Below, in pieces: positions 25,474 to 33,668 of a stretch of DNA of 64,000 nt (position 1 is the first letter of the stretch; each line of letters begins with the position of its first letter). Below the pieces are notes generated by a model. The model was not told where the DNA came from. It searched no databases and saw nothing but the letters and a program-made list of their open reading frames with translations. Position numbers and translations under genes: made by a program. Source of the stretch: CAWDZK01 sp963807005 (GTDB lineage Bacteria; Actinomycetota; Actinomycetes; JACCUZ01); contig CAWDZK010000001.1 in NCBI GenBank assembly GCA_963807005.1, forward strand, positions 1,084,687 through 1,148,686. Reading direction: 5' to 3'.

Positions 25474-26001
25474 ATGAGCACCTGGCGCCACCTGACCGGC
25501 CGGGCCCTGCGGATCGCGGTCCGCGAGGCGCCGAGGCTGCTCCGGCAGTCGACGGCCGGTCGGCGCGGCACGGGTTCGCCGACCGGCCGGGAACGCCGAC
25601 CGGCTGCCCGGGTGCGGCCGCGGGGGGCACCCGCCGGCCGCCACCTCGACTACGCGCCTGACCTCGACGGCCGAGCCGACCCGGGTGAGGTGGTGTGGAC
25701 CTGGGTGCCGTACGAGGAGGACGTCACCCAGGGAAAGGACCGCCCGGTCCTGGTCGTCGGGCGGGACCGGGATGCGCTGCTCGGGCTGATGCTCTCCAGC
25801 CGCGACTACCACGACGGCGACCCGGACTGGATGTCCCTCGGGGCCGGCGGGTGGGACGCCGAGCAACGGCCGAGCTGGGTGCGGCTGGACCGGGTGGTCG
25901 ACGTCCCGGAGGACGGGATCCGTCGTGAGGGTGCCGTCCTCGACCGGAGTCGCTTCGACCGGGTGGCGGCTGCGCTGCGCCAGGACCACGGCTGGCGCTG
26001 A
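25474..26001 (+). CDS. PemK/MazF-fold family protein without a partner antitoxin
   Basis: 175 residues. A basic, low-complexity N-terminal 55 residues precede a PemK-like domain: GEVVWTWVPYEEDVTQGKDRPVLVVGRD, then LGLMLSSRDYHDG and the ending SWVRLDRVVDVPEDGIRREGAVLDRSRFDRVAAAL. The R-P-V-L-V-V-G strand and the L-D-R strand follow the MazF/PemK toxin fold. No antitoxin-like short gene is adjacent, the N-terminal extension is unusual, and this lone actinobacterial form may not be a toxin at all. It appears to have its own leaderless promoter. Confidence 0.68.
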   Translation: MSTWRHLTGRALRIAVREAPRLLRQSTAGRRGTGSPTGRERRPAARVRPRGAPAGRHLDYAPDLDGRADPGEVVWTWVPYEEDVTQGKDRPVLVVGRDRDALLGLMLSSRDYHDGDPDWMSLGAGGWDAEQRPSWVRLDRVVDVPEDGIRREGAVLDRSRFDRVAAALRQDHGWR

Positions 26002-26050
26002 CGGGCCGTCGGTGCCATCGGCCGGGGCCCGGCTCCCGGGACGGCACGGA

Positions 26051-26129
26051 CGGACACCAACGACGGCAGAAGGCGTCGTGGTGGACCACCAGCGCGGGGT
26101 GGAGCGCCTTGCGCCGTCGTTGCTGTCTG
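26051..26129. repeat. Dispersed palindromic element, family 1, copy d
   Basis: The arm at 26051-26075 (CGGACACCAACGACGGCAGA...) pairs with 26105-26129 (CGCCTTGCGCCGTCGTTGCT...), 25 bp with three mismatches. The loop contains a smaller GGTGG/CCACC palindrome. It lies between the convergent PemK-like and gluD genes. Confidence 0.8.
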
Positions 26130-26141
26130 CCGCGCGAGTGG

Positions 26142-27002
26142 TCAGACGCCCGGGCCTCCGGTCTGCACGGTGCCGCCCTCGCTCGATGTCGTGCTCGCTG
26201 AGGGTCGACCCCCTGGGGTACGCCGCTGCCGGGCCTCCAGCAGCACCGCCAGCCGGGACAGGGAGTAGTTGATGAGGACGTAGATGGCGGCCACCACGAG
26301 ACCCGCCTGCAGCGGGTTCCGGTAGGCGTTGAACAGCGCCGAGGTCACCCGGGCCGCCTCCTCGTAGGCGATGATGAAGCCCAACGAGGTGTCCTTCAGT
26401 GCCACGACGCTCTGGCTGATGATGGCCGGCAGCATGATGCGCACCGACTGCGGGATCAGCACCAGGATCATCACCTGGTACTTGCGCATCCCCAGTGCGT
26501 ACGCCGCCTCGGCCTGTCCCCGCGGCACCGACGCGATGCCGGCGCGGAAGATCTCCGCCAGGACCGAGCCGTTGTAGAGCATCAGCGCGAGGACGAGGGA
26601 CCAGAACTTGGTCAGCGGGCCGCCGTAGGCCAGGAACACGAACAGGATGAGCAGCAGCAGGGGTACGGCGCGGAAGAACTCGACGACCACGACGGACGGC
26701 CACCGCAGCCAGGCCTTCTCGGAAAGCCGGGCCGACGCGAAGACCGCACCGAAGACCAGCGACAGCAGGATCGCCACGATCGCGGCCTGGAAGGTGTTGG
26801 TGAACCCGACGCGCAGCGCGCGCCACGTGCTCTCCTTCGCCAGGAAGTCCCACTTCTGCGAGTCGAGCTGCCCCTTGTCGGCGAGGATCACCCCGACGTA
26901 GGCGGCTATGGCCAGCAGCACAGCGACGGTCGCGACCGCGTAGAGACGATGCCGGCGGACCGAACGGGGTCCGGGGACGTCGTACAGGACGGACGCGCTC
27001 AT
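26142..27002 (-). CDS. gluD: Glutamate-type amino acid ABC transporter permease
   Basis: 286 residues. A cytosolic N terminus and a first helix (LYAVATVAVLLAIAAYVGVI) precede the HisM/GltK permease core: FTNTFQAAIVAILLSLVFGAVFASAR, then EFFRAVPLLLLILFVF and the EAA loop RAGIASVPRGQAEAAYALGM. It partners GluC in the membrane to import glutamate or related polar amino acids, as in Corynebacterium gluABCD. It overlaps gluC by 4 bp and ends the operon. Confidence 0.88.
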   Translation of the reverse strand: MSASVLYDVPGPRSVRRHRLYAVATVAVLLAIAAYVGVILADKGQLDSQKWDFLAKESTWRALRVGFTNTFQAAIVAILLSLVFGAVFASARLSEKAWLRWPSVVVVEFFRAVPLLLLILFVFLAYGGPLTKFWSLVLALMLYNGSVLAEIFRAGIASVPRGQAEAAYALGMRKYQVMILVLIPQSVRIMLPAIISQSVVALKDTSLGFIIAYEEAARVTSALFNAYRNPLQAGLVVAAIYVLINYSLSRLAVLLEARQRRTPGGRPSASTTSSEGGTVQTGGPGV

Positions 27003-27646
27003 CGAAGCACCACCAGGCGGCGCTCGAGGACCTGCGCGACGCCGGAGATCGCGAAGACGATGAGGACGTAGCCGAGCGAGATGCCGGCGAACAGCCAGTA
27101 CAGGGCGCTCGGGAACTGCCGCCCGAGGTCGTCGAGGCGGTAGGTCGCCTCGGTGATGCCGAACACCTCGGCGATGGCGGTGTTCTTGGTCAGCGCGATC
27201 AGGATGCTGGCCAGCGGCGGGATCACCGAGCGGACCGCCTGCGGCAGGACGATGGTCGCCATGGTCTGCCCGAACGTCATCCCGACGGCGCGGGCCGCCT
27301 CAGCCTGACCGACGTTGACCGCGTTGATGCCGGAGCGCACCGCCTCGCAGATGAAGGCGGCCGTGTAGAGGCTCAGCGCCAGCACCCCGAGGGTGAAGAA
27401 GGACAGGCCCTTGACGACCACCGGGATGCCCTGGGTGGTGAGGAGGAAGAGGAGCAGCAGCGGGATGTTGCGGAAGACGTTGACGTAGGCCGTGCCGACG
27501 CCGCGCATCACGGCGACCGGCGCGACCCGCATCGCCGCGAGCAGCACGCCGAGGACCACGGCGATGGCGGCCGAGACGCCGAGCAGCTGGAGCGTCTTGA
27601 GGAAGCCGCGCAGGATGGTCGGGAGGTTGTCGATCAGCACGTCCAT
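26999..27646 (-). CDS. gluC: Glutamate-type amino acid ABC transporter permease
   Basis: 215 residues with five hydrophobic helices: LRGFLKTLQLLGVSAAIAVVLGVLLA, YVNVFRNIPLLLLFLLTTQ, and the EAA loop RSGINAVNVGQAEAARAVGMTFGQTM. The IP-x-L-L-L-F pattern is typical of polar amino acid permeases. It pairs with GluD. It follows gluB after a 100-bp gap containing a strong hairpin, so it is probably expressed at a lower level than the binding protein. Confidence 0.88.
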   Translation of the reverse strand: MDVLIDNLPTILRGFLKTLQLLGVSAAIAVVLGVLLAAMRVAPVAVMRGVGTAYVNVFRNIPLLLLFLLTTQGIPVVVKGLSFFTLGVLALSLYTAAFICEAVRSGINAVNVGQAEAARAVGMTFGQTMATIVLPQAVRSVIPPLASILIALTKNTAIAEVFGITEATYRLDDLGRQFPSALYWLFAGISLGYVLIVFAISGVAQVLERRLVVLR

Positions 27647-27697
27647 GGCAGGACGGTCACCTCCCGGACGGCGCGCGGGTCATGGGATGAATGGTGC

Positions 27698-27740
27698 GAC
27701 CGGAGGGGGCCGGCGGCCGAAGCCCCGACCCCCACCGGTC
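27698..27740 (-). terminator. Intercistronic hairpin after gluB
   Basis: GACCGGAGGGGG (27698-27709) and CCCCCACCGGTC (27729-27740) form a 12-bp stem with one A-A mismatch. It begins seven bases after the gluB stop on the minus strand. Such a hairpin between binding-protein and permease genes commonly stabilises the upstream message and attenuates the rest. Confidence 0.65.
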
Positions 27741-27746
27741 ATGCGG

Positions 27747-28625
27747 TCAGGCGCCGCAGTTGGGGTCCACGGTCGGCGGTTCCGGGGCCGGGTCGCCCGA
27801 CTTGCCGAGCGTCGCCTCGTACGCCGCCTTCCAGGAACCGTCCTTGAACGCGTCGGTCAGCGTGGTGTTCAGGAAGTCGCACATCGCGGTGTCGCCCTTC
27901 TTGAACCCGATGCCGTAGCGCTCCTCGCTGAACGGCTCCCCGACGACCTTGAGCTTGTCCGGGTCCTGGGCCGCGTAGCCGAGCAGGATCGCGCCGTCGG
28001 TGGTGACCGCGTCGACCTGGTCGTTGAGCAGGTTCTGCACGCACTCGCTGTACGTCGCGAACGGTGCCGGCTGGGCGCCGTACTGCTCCTCGACCGTGGC
28101 GATCGACGTGGAGCCGGTGACCGAGCAGACCTTCTTGCCGGACAGGTCGTCCGGTCCGTTGATGGTGTCGTCGTCCTTGCGCACCAGCAGCTGCTGGCCG
28201 GTCACGTAGTAGGGCCCAGCCTGCCCGACGACACCGCGGCGGTCGTCGGTGATCGAGTAGCTGGCCGCGACCAGGTCCACGGTGCCGTTCTCCAGGAACG
28301 GCTCTCGGTTCTTCGACACCGTCTCGGACCACTCGATGTCGCCGGCGTCGATGCCCAGCTTGGCTGCGACGATCTTGGCGATCTCGATGTCGAAGCCGGT
28401 CGGTGCGTCCGCACCCGGCTCACGGAAGCCGATGCCGGGCTGGTCGAACTTCACGCCGATCTTCACCTTGCCGGCCTCGTTGAGCTTGGCCATCGTGGTG
28501 CCGGCGTCGAACTTCGCGTCCTTCGAGACGTCGGTGACGGCGCCCCCGTCGCTCCCGCCGCAGGCCGCGAGGCCCAGCGCCAGTACGGCGGCGGCGGCGA
28601 ACGTCTTGATCCCTGTGTGTCTCAT
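27747..28625 (-). CDS. gluB: Glutamate-binding lipoprotein of an ABC importer
   Basis: 292 residues from ATG 28625, with GAGGGA just upstream. A lipoprotein signal peptide ends at ALGLAACGGSD (Cys near residue 20). The mature part is a SBP_bac_3 cluster 3 protein: KVKIGVKFDQPGIGFREPGADAPTGFDIEIAKIVAAKLG, the hinge segments VDLVAASYSIT and DAVTTDGAILLGYA, and a C-terminal Cys before the stop that may pair with FLN-region cysteine C-D-F. It delivers glutamate-type amino acids to GluCD. Confidence 0.9.
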   Translation of the reverse strand: MRHTGIKTFAAAAVLALGLAACGGSDGGAVTDVSKDAKFDAGTTMAKLNEAGKVKIGVKFDQPGIGFREPGADAPTGFDIEIAKIVAAKLGIDAGDIEWSETVSKNREPFLENGTVDLVAASYSITDDRRGVVGQAGPYYVTGQQLLVRKDDDTINGPDDLSGKKVCSVTGSTSIATVEEQYGAQPAPFATYSECVQNLLNDQVDAVTTDGAILLGYAAQDPDKLKVVGEPFSEERYGIGFKKGDTAMCDFLNTTLTDAFKDGSWKAAYEATLGKSGDPAPEPPTVDPNCGA

Positions 28626-28671
28626 CCGTCCCTCTTCTCGTCGTGACATCAGTGCGTACGTCGGGGTCTTG

Positions 28672-29448
28672 TCAGTGCGTGAGGATCTTGGACAGGAAGT
28701 CCTTGGCCCGGTCGCTGCGGGCGTTGGTGAAGAACTCCTCCGGCGTGGCCTCCTCCACGATGGCGCCCTCGTCCATGAAGACCACCCGGTGGGCGGCCCT
28801 CCGGGCGAATCCCATCTCGTGGGTGACCACGACCATCGTCATGCCCTCCTCGGCGAGCGAGACCATGGCCTCCAGCACCTCGTTGATCATCTCCGGGTCG
28901 AGCGCCGAGGTCGGCTCGTCGAAGAGCATCACCTTGGGGTCCATCGCGAGCGCGCGAGCGATCGCCACCCGCTGCTGCTGCCCGCCGGAGAGCTGCGCCG
29001 GGAACTTGTCGGCCTGCTGGGCCACCCCGACCCGCTCGAGCAGCTCGCGGGCCCGCTTCTCGGCGGCGGCCTTGTCCTTGCCCCGCACCTTGACCGGCCC
29101 GAGCGTGACGTTCTGCAGCACGGTCTTGTGAGCGAACAGGTTGAAGGACTGGAAGACCATCCCGACATCGGCGCGCAACCGCGCCAGCGCCTTGCCCTCG
29201 GCAGGCAGCTCCTGACCGTCGAGGCTGATGCTGCCGCTGTCGATCGGCTCGAGCCGGTTGATCGTGCGGCAGAGGGTCGACTTGCCGGACCCGGACGGGC
29301 CGATCACCACGACGACCTCGCCGCGATGGATGGTCAGGTCGATGTCCTTGAGCACGTGCAGGTCGCCGAAGTGCTTGTCGACGTGCTCCAGGACGACCAG
29401 CGGCGCGCCGGTCTCGGGCCGTTCCGTCTGCTCCGCTGGCGCCGTCAT
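28672..29448 (-). CDS. gluA: Glutamate ABC transporter ATP-binding protein
   Basis: 258 residues. Walker A GPSGSGKSTLCRTINRLE, Q-loop MVFQSFNLFAHKTV, signature LSGGQQQRVAIARAL, Walker B VMLFDEPTSALDPEM and switch histidine VVTHEMGFA are complete. Sequence and operon order ATPase-SBP-permease-permease match the polar amino acid uptake family (GltL/GluA). The start is ATG 29448; a -10 TAGGTT lies eight bases upstream on the minus strand. Confidence 0.92.
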   Translation of the reverse strand: MTAPAEQTERPETGAPLVVLEHVDKHFGDLHVLKDIDLTIHRGEVVVVIGPSGSGKSTLCRTINRLEPIDSGSISLDGQELPAEGKALARLRADVGMVFQSFNLFAHKTVLQNVTLGPVKVRGKDKAAAEKRARELLERVGVAQQADKFPAQLSGGQQQRVAIARALAMDPKVMLFDEPTSALDPEMINEVLEAMVSLAEEGMTMVVVTHEMGFARRAAHRVVFMDEGAIVEEATPEEFFTNARSDRAKDFLSKILTH

Positions 29449-29456
29449 GCTTCAGC

Positions 29457-29511
29457 AACCTAGCGAAGCGAGGCCGTACGGAGGCAACAAAAGATGCCAA
29501 ACCGATGTCAA
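29457..29511 (-). promoter_or_regulatory. Promoter region of the gluABCD operon
   Basis: On the minus strand TTGACA (29511-29506) and, closer to the gene, TAGGTT (29462-29457) lie in an unusually AT-rich stretch. They are too far apart to be one promoter. TAGGTT is eight bases before the gluA ATG, so it could drive a near-leaderless transcript, and TTGACA may belong to a second promoter. Confidence 0.45.
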
Positions 29512-29594
29512 CCCAACTTCCAGACCAGGAGAAATGCCACCGCGCCCGGGCACTCGCCTGCCGGTGAGCGGGGCGGTGCACGGGGTGCGACAGG

Positions 29595-31172
29595 ATGACC
29601 GGCGTGCCCGCCGGACCGCGCCGCCGCGACCTCCTGCGGCTCGCCGGCGGTGCCGCGGCGGCGGCCCTGACCGGCTGCACCGCGGCCTCGACCGGTCGGT
29701 CGGCACCCGGGTCGTCCTCCACCACTGCGTCGACGACGGCTAGCACGCCTGCGCGGAGCTCCGCCGGTACCGCCGAGCCGGACTGGAGCCGGCTCGCGGC
29801 GGCTCTCGAGGGCGACGTGGTCCGCCCCGGCGACGCCCGATACGACCGGGCCAAAGAGCTGTTCGACCCCCGGTTCGACGGCGTCCGGCCCCGGGCCGTC
29901 GTCCTCTGCCGTACAGCTGCGGACGTGGCGACCACAGTGACCTTCGCCCGGGACGCGGGCCTGCCGCTGGCACTGCGCTCCGGCGGCCACAGCTACGGCG
30001 GGTGGTCCACCGGCCCCGGCGTGCTGCTGGACGTGAGCCGGATCGACGGCGTCCGGGTGACCGGGGGGACCGCCGCGGTCGGAGCGGGTGCGCGGCTGGT
30101 CGACGTGTACGCCGGGGTGGCCGAGGGCGGACAGGCGCTGCCTGCGGGGTCCTGCCCGACGGTCGGGGTCGCCGGGCTGACCCTCGGCGGCGGCCAGGGC
30201 GTGCTGACCCGCGCCTGGGGGCTGACCTGCGACAACCTGACCGCGGTCGAGGTGGTCACGGCGGACGGCAGGCTGGTCGCCGCCGACGCCGACAGCGAAC
30301 CCGACCTCCTCTGGGCGTGTCGCGGCGGTGGGGGCGGCAGCTTCGGGGTGGTGACCGGCTTCCGGTTCCGACTGCGCCCGGCGCCCGACGTCACCGCCTG
30401 GTACCAGCGCTGGGACTACCGGCACGCCGCCGACGTGCTCGCCGGGTGGCAGCGGTGGGCGGCCGGAGCGCCACGCGAGCTGTGGTCGACCTGCAAGCTG
30501 CTCACCCGGCCGGGCGAGGCGACCCCGTCGGCACAGGTCAGCGGCACCTGGCTCGGAACCTCTCGTGGGCTGGACGCCGAGCTCGGCCGCCTCGGCGACG
30601 CCGTCGGGCGCCGTCCGGCTGCGGCCACCCGCGCGTCCCGGGGCTACCTCGCGACGATGCTGGCGATGGCCGGCTGCTCGACCGTCGCCGCCGCCCGCTG
30701 CAGCACCCCGCGGACCACCTTCGGCGCGACCTCGCACGTGCTGCTGTCCGCTGCCCCCGGCCCAGCGGTGCGCGCAGCGGTGGACGAGGTCGCCCGGCGT
30801 CACCGGGGCGGCCACCCCAAGCAGGCGGGGGTGTCCTTCGACGTGCTCGGCGGCGCTGTCGCCGACCTCGCACCCGACGCCACCGCGTTCCCCCACCGGC
30901 AGGCCCTGGCCGTCGCGCAGTACACGGTCGGCTGGCCGCTCGGGCAGGCTGAGCGGGCGGTCCGGCGGGACCTGGCCTGGCTGCAGGGGTTCCGGGCCGC
31001 ACTGACGCCGTACGTCGGCAACGCGGCGTACGTCAACTACGCCGACCCCAGCCTCGCGGGGTGGGAGCAGGCCTACTACGGCGGCAACTACCCGCGGCTG
31101 CAGTGGGTGAAGGCGCGCTATGACCCCGACGACGTCTTCCGGTTCCCGCAGTCCGTGCGGCTGCCGGGCTGA
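29595..31172 (+). CDS. Tat-exported BBE-type FAD-linked oxidase, probable lipoprotein
   Basis: 525 residues. The N terminus RRRDLLRLAGGAAAAALTGC has a twin-arginine motif and a lipobox cysteine near residue 28, so it should be exported folded and anchored outside. The FAD domain shows RSGGHSYGGW and GSCPTVGVAGLTLGGG. The histidine and cysteine in these two motifs are the bicovalent FAD attachment sites of glucooligosaccharide- and berberine-bridge-type oxidases. A BBE segment (YVNYADPSLAGWEQAYYGGNYPRLQWVKARYDPDDVF) closes the protein. It probably oxidises a sugar or alcohol with oxygen. GTG 29604, seven bases after CAGGAT, is an alternative start. Confidence 0.88.
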   Translation: MTGVPAGPRRRDLLRLAGGAAAAALTGCTAASTGRSAPGSSSTTASTTASTPARSSAGTAEPDWSRLAAALEGDVVRPGDARYDRAKELFDPRFDGVRPRAVVLCRTAADVATTVTFARDAGLPLALRSGGHSYGGWSTGPGVLLDVSRIDGVRVTGGTAAVGAGARLVDVYAGVAEGGQALPAGSCPTVGVAGLTLGGGQGVLTRAWGLTCDNLTAVEVVTADGRLVAADADSEPDLLWACRGGGGGSFGVVTGFRFRLRPAPDVTAWYQRWDYRHAADVLAGWQRWAAGAPRELWSTCKLLTRPGEATPSAQVSGTWLGTSRGLDAELGRLGDAVGRRPAAATRASRGYLATMLAMAGCSTVAAARCSTPRTTFGATSHVLLSAAPGPAVRAAVDEVARRHRGGHPKQAGVSFDVLGGAVADLAPDATAFPHRQALAVAQYTVGWPLGQAERAVRRDLAWLQGFRAALTPYVGNAAYVNYADPSLAGWEQAYYGGNYPRLQWVKARYDPDDVFRFPQSVRLPG

Positions 31173-31195
31173 CCGGCCGTACCCTGGACGACGCC

Positions 31196-32674
31196 ATGGA
31201 CGCACGCAGCTACGAGGTCCGCACCTACGGGTGCCAGATGAACGTGCACGACTCCGAGCGGCTGTCCGGGCTGCTCGAGGAGGCCGGATACGTCCGCGCC
31301 GCCGAGGGAGCGCCGGCCGACGTTGTCGTCTTCAACACCTGCGCGGTCCGCGAGAACGCCGACAACAAGCTGTACGGCAACCTCGGCCACCTGGCACCGG
31401 CCAAGCGGGCCAACCCGGCCATGCAGATCGCGGTCGGCGGCTGCCTCGCGCAGAAGGACCGGGGCGAGATCACCCGGCGGGCACCGTGGGTCGACGTCGT
31501 CTTCGGCACCCACAACATCGGATCGCTGCCGGCGCTGCTCGCACGCGCCCGGCACAACGACGAGGCGCAGGTCGAGATCGTCGAGTCGCTCGAGGTCTTC
31601 CCCTCCACCCTGCCGACCCGGCGCGAGTCGCCGTACGCGGCGTGGGTCTCCATCAGCGTCGGCTGCAACAACACCTGCACGTTCTGCATCGTCCCGTCGC
31701 TGCGCGGCACCGAGAAGGACCGCCGGCCGGGCGACGTGCTGGCCGAGATCGAGGCGCTGGTCGCCGAGGGTGTCCTCGAGGTGACCCTGCTCGGCCAGAA
31801 CGTCAACTCCTACGGCGTGGAGTTCGGCGACCGGCGGGCGTTCGGCAAGCTGCTGCGGGCCTGCGGCGAGGTCGACGGCCTCGAGCGGGTGCGGTTCACC
31901 TCACCGCACCCGAAGGACTTCACCGACGACGTCATCGCGGCGATGGCCGAGACGCCCAACGTGATGCACTCGCTGCACATGCCGCTGCAGTCCGGGTCCG
32001 ACTCCGTGCTGCGGGCGATGCGGCGGTCGTACCGGCGGGACCGCTACCTCGGCATCATCGACCGGGTCCGGGCCGCGATGCCGGACGCCGCGATCACCAC
32101 CGACGTCATCGTCGGCTTCCCGGGCGAGACGGAGGCCGACTTCGCCCAGACCCTCGAGGTGGTGCGCGAGGCCCGGTTCGCCGGCGCCTTCACCTTCCAG
32201 TACTCCCAGCGCCCGGGCACCCCCGCGGCCGAGCTGCCCGACCAGCTGCCCAAGAGCGTCGTGCAGGAGCGGTACGAGCGGCTGGTCGCCCTGCAGGACG
32301 AGGTGTCCTGGGCCGAGAACACCCGCCAGGTCGGCCGGACCCTGGACGTCCTGGCCGCCGAGGGCGAGGGACGCAAGGACGGCGCGACGCACCGGCTCTC
32401 CGGCCGGGCGCCGGACAACCGGCTGGTCCACTTCGCGGTGCCGCCCGGCGTCGAGGCCCCCCGGCCGGGCGACGTCGCCACCGTCCAGGTGACCTACGCG
32501 GCGCCGCACCACCTGGTCGCCGACGGCACCTTCGGTGGGGTGCGCCGCACCCGGGCCGGGGACGCGTGGCAGCAGCGCCGGCCGGGGGCCGTCGCTCCCG
32601 CCGCGGCTGGTGTGCCACTGGGCATGCCCACGGTGGGTGTGCCGGCGGCTGCGGCCGCCTCCGGCTGCGGCTGA
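31196..32674 (+). CDS. miaB: tRNA-2-methylthio-N6-dimethylallyladenosine synthase MiaB
   Basis: 492 residues. The UPF0004 domain has YEVRTYGCQMNVHDSERL, FNTCAVRENADNK and VGGCLAQKD, supplying the three cysteines of the auxiliary cluster. The radical SAM domain has SVGCNNTCTFCIVP, the C-x3-C-x2-C cluster. A TRAM domain follows, then a variable alanine-rich tail. MiaB adds a methylthio group to i6A37 of tRNAs made by MiaA, encoded 1 kb downstream. TACCCT lies ten bases before the ATG. Confidence 0.95.
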   Translation: MDARSYEVRTYGCQMNVHDSERLSGLLEEAGYVRAAEGAPADVVVFNTCAVRENADNKLYGNLGHLAPAKRANPAMQIAVGGCLAQKDRGEITRRAPWVDVVFGTHNIGSLPALLARARHNDEAQVEIVESLEVFPSTLPTRRESPYAAWVSISVGCNNTCTFCIVPSLRGTEKDRRPGDVLAEIEALVAEGVLEVTLLGQNVNSYGVEFGDRRAFGKLLRACGEVDGLERVRFTSPHPKDFTDDVIAAMAETPNVMHSLHMPLQSGSDSVLRAMRRSYRRDRYLGIIDRVRAAMPDAAITTDVIVGFPGETEADFAQTLEVVREARFAGAFTFQYSQRPGTPAAELPDQLPKSVVQERYERLVALQDEVSWAENTRQVGRTLDVLAAEGEGRKDGATHRLSGRAPDNRLVHFAVPPGVEAPRPGDVATVQVTYAAPHHLVADGTFGGVRRTRAGDAWQQRRPGAVAPAAAGVPLGMPTVGVPAAAAASGCG

Positions 32675-32677
32675 CCG

Positions 32678-33376
32678 GTGCTGGTCGCCGCCGCGGTGTG
32701 CCCGCACCCACCGCTGCTGGTGCCGGGCGTGGGAGCCGGGGCGTCGGGCGAGCTCGACGGGCTGCGGGCGGCCTGCGACGCCGCAGTCGCCGACCTGCTC
32801 GATGCGCAGGCGGACCTCGTCGTCGCGGTCGGGGGCGCTCCCGCCGTCGGGCCGTTCCCGGTCGGCGCGTGGGGGAGCCTCGCGCCGTACGGCGTGACCG
32901 TCCCGGTCGGCTCCGGCACCGGAGCGCCCACGCTGCCGCTGGCCCTCACGCTGGCCCGATGGCTGCTCGACCGGAGCGCCACCGCGGTGCCGAGCCTGTT
33001 GTTCGGGGTAGAGCCGCAGGCGCCGACCGACCGCTGCCTGGCGCTGGGCGAGGCGCTGGGCGACCGGGCCGACCGGGTGGCACTGCTCGTCATGGGCGAC
33101 GGCAGCGCCCGCCGCAGCGTCAAGGGGCCGGGTCACCTCGACCCGGACGCCGCGCCGTTCGACGCCGAGGCGGAGGCAGCCCTGCGCGACGGCGACCCGG
33201 CCGGGCTCGCAGCGCTGGCGCCGGACCGGGCCGAGCGGCTGATGGCCGCCGGCCGGGCGCCCTGGCAGGTGCTCGCCGGCGCAGCCCGAAGCCGCTCGTG
33301 GACCTCGAGCGTCACCTGGGTCGGTGCGCCGTACGGCGTCACCTACCTGGTGGCCACCTGGCGGCCGTCCGGCTGA
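32678..33376 (+). CDS. LigB-like (class III extradiol dioxygenase B subunit-like) protein
   Basis: 232 residues starting four bases after the miaB stop. MLVAAAVCPHPPLLVPGVG carries the His-Pro-Pro-Leu-Leu metal-site pattern of the LigB/MEMO family, and VALLVMGDGSARRSVKGPGHLDPDAAPFDAEAEAAL is the family's second conserved block. This protein commonly sits between miaB and miaA in actinobacteria. Its substrate is not known, and a link to tRNA modification is suggested only by location. Confidence 0.8.
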   Translation: MLVAAAVCPHPPLLVPGVGAGASGELDGLRAACDAAVADLLDAQADLVVAVGGAPAVGPFPVGAWGSLAPYGVTVPVGSGTGAPTLPLALTLARWLLDRSATAVPSLLFGVEPQAPTDRCLALGEALGDRADRVALLVMGDGSARRSVKGPGHLDPDAAPFDAEAEAALRDGDPAGLAALAPDRAERLMAAGRAPWQVLAGAARSRSWTSSVTWVGAPYGVTYLVATWRPSG

Positions 33377-33409
33377 GGCCCCCACCCGGACGGCCAGTCA
33401 GGCCCAGGG

Positions 33410-33649
33410 TCAGGCCCTGGGGGCGGCGCCGGACCCTGGTGTCTCGTCCGGGATGTCGTCGTCGCGGCCGTCGAGCCCGTCCAGCGCGTCCTTGGCCTTC
33501 GCTGCGCCGGACGCGATCTGGCCGCTGCGTTTGCCGCCCGTCTTCTTGTCCGCCATGTCGGCGGCCTTGTCGATGCCGGAGCCGATCTTGTCGCCGTGGT
33601 CGTCGACGGCTTTCGCGGCCTTCTTCTTGATGTTGTCGAAGATGCCCAT
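33410..33649 (-). CDS. MT0933-like small antitoxin family protein
   Basis: 79 residues from ATG 33649: MGIFDNIKKKAAKAVDDHGDK, then lysine- and alanine-rich helices (IDKAADMADKKTGGKRSGQ) and a short acidic tail. This matches the MT0933/Rv0909 antitoxin family, which in mycobacteria partners a START-fold toxin. No toxin gene is next to it, so here it is an orphan or a general small basic protein. It is transcribed opposite to miaA and its neighbours, on the minus strand. Confidence 0.75.
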   Translation of the reverse strand: MGIFDNIKKKAAKAVDDHGDKIGSGIDKAADMADKKTGGKRSGQIASGAAKAKDALDGLDGRDDDIPDETPGSGAAPRA

Positions 33650-33668
33650 GGCCCCACCGTAGTGCCGG

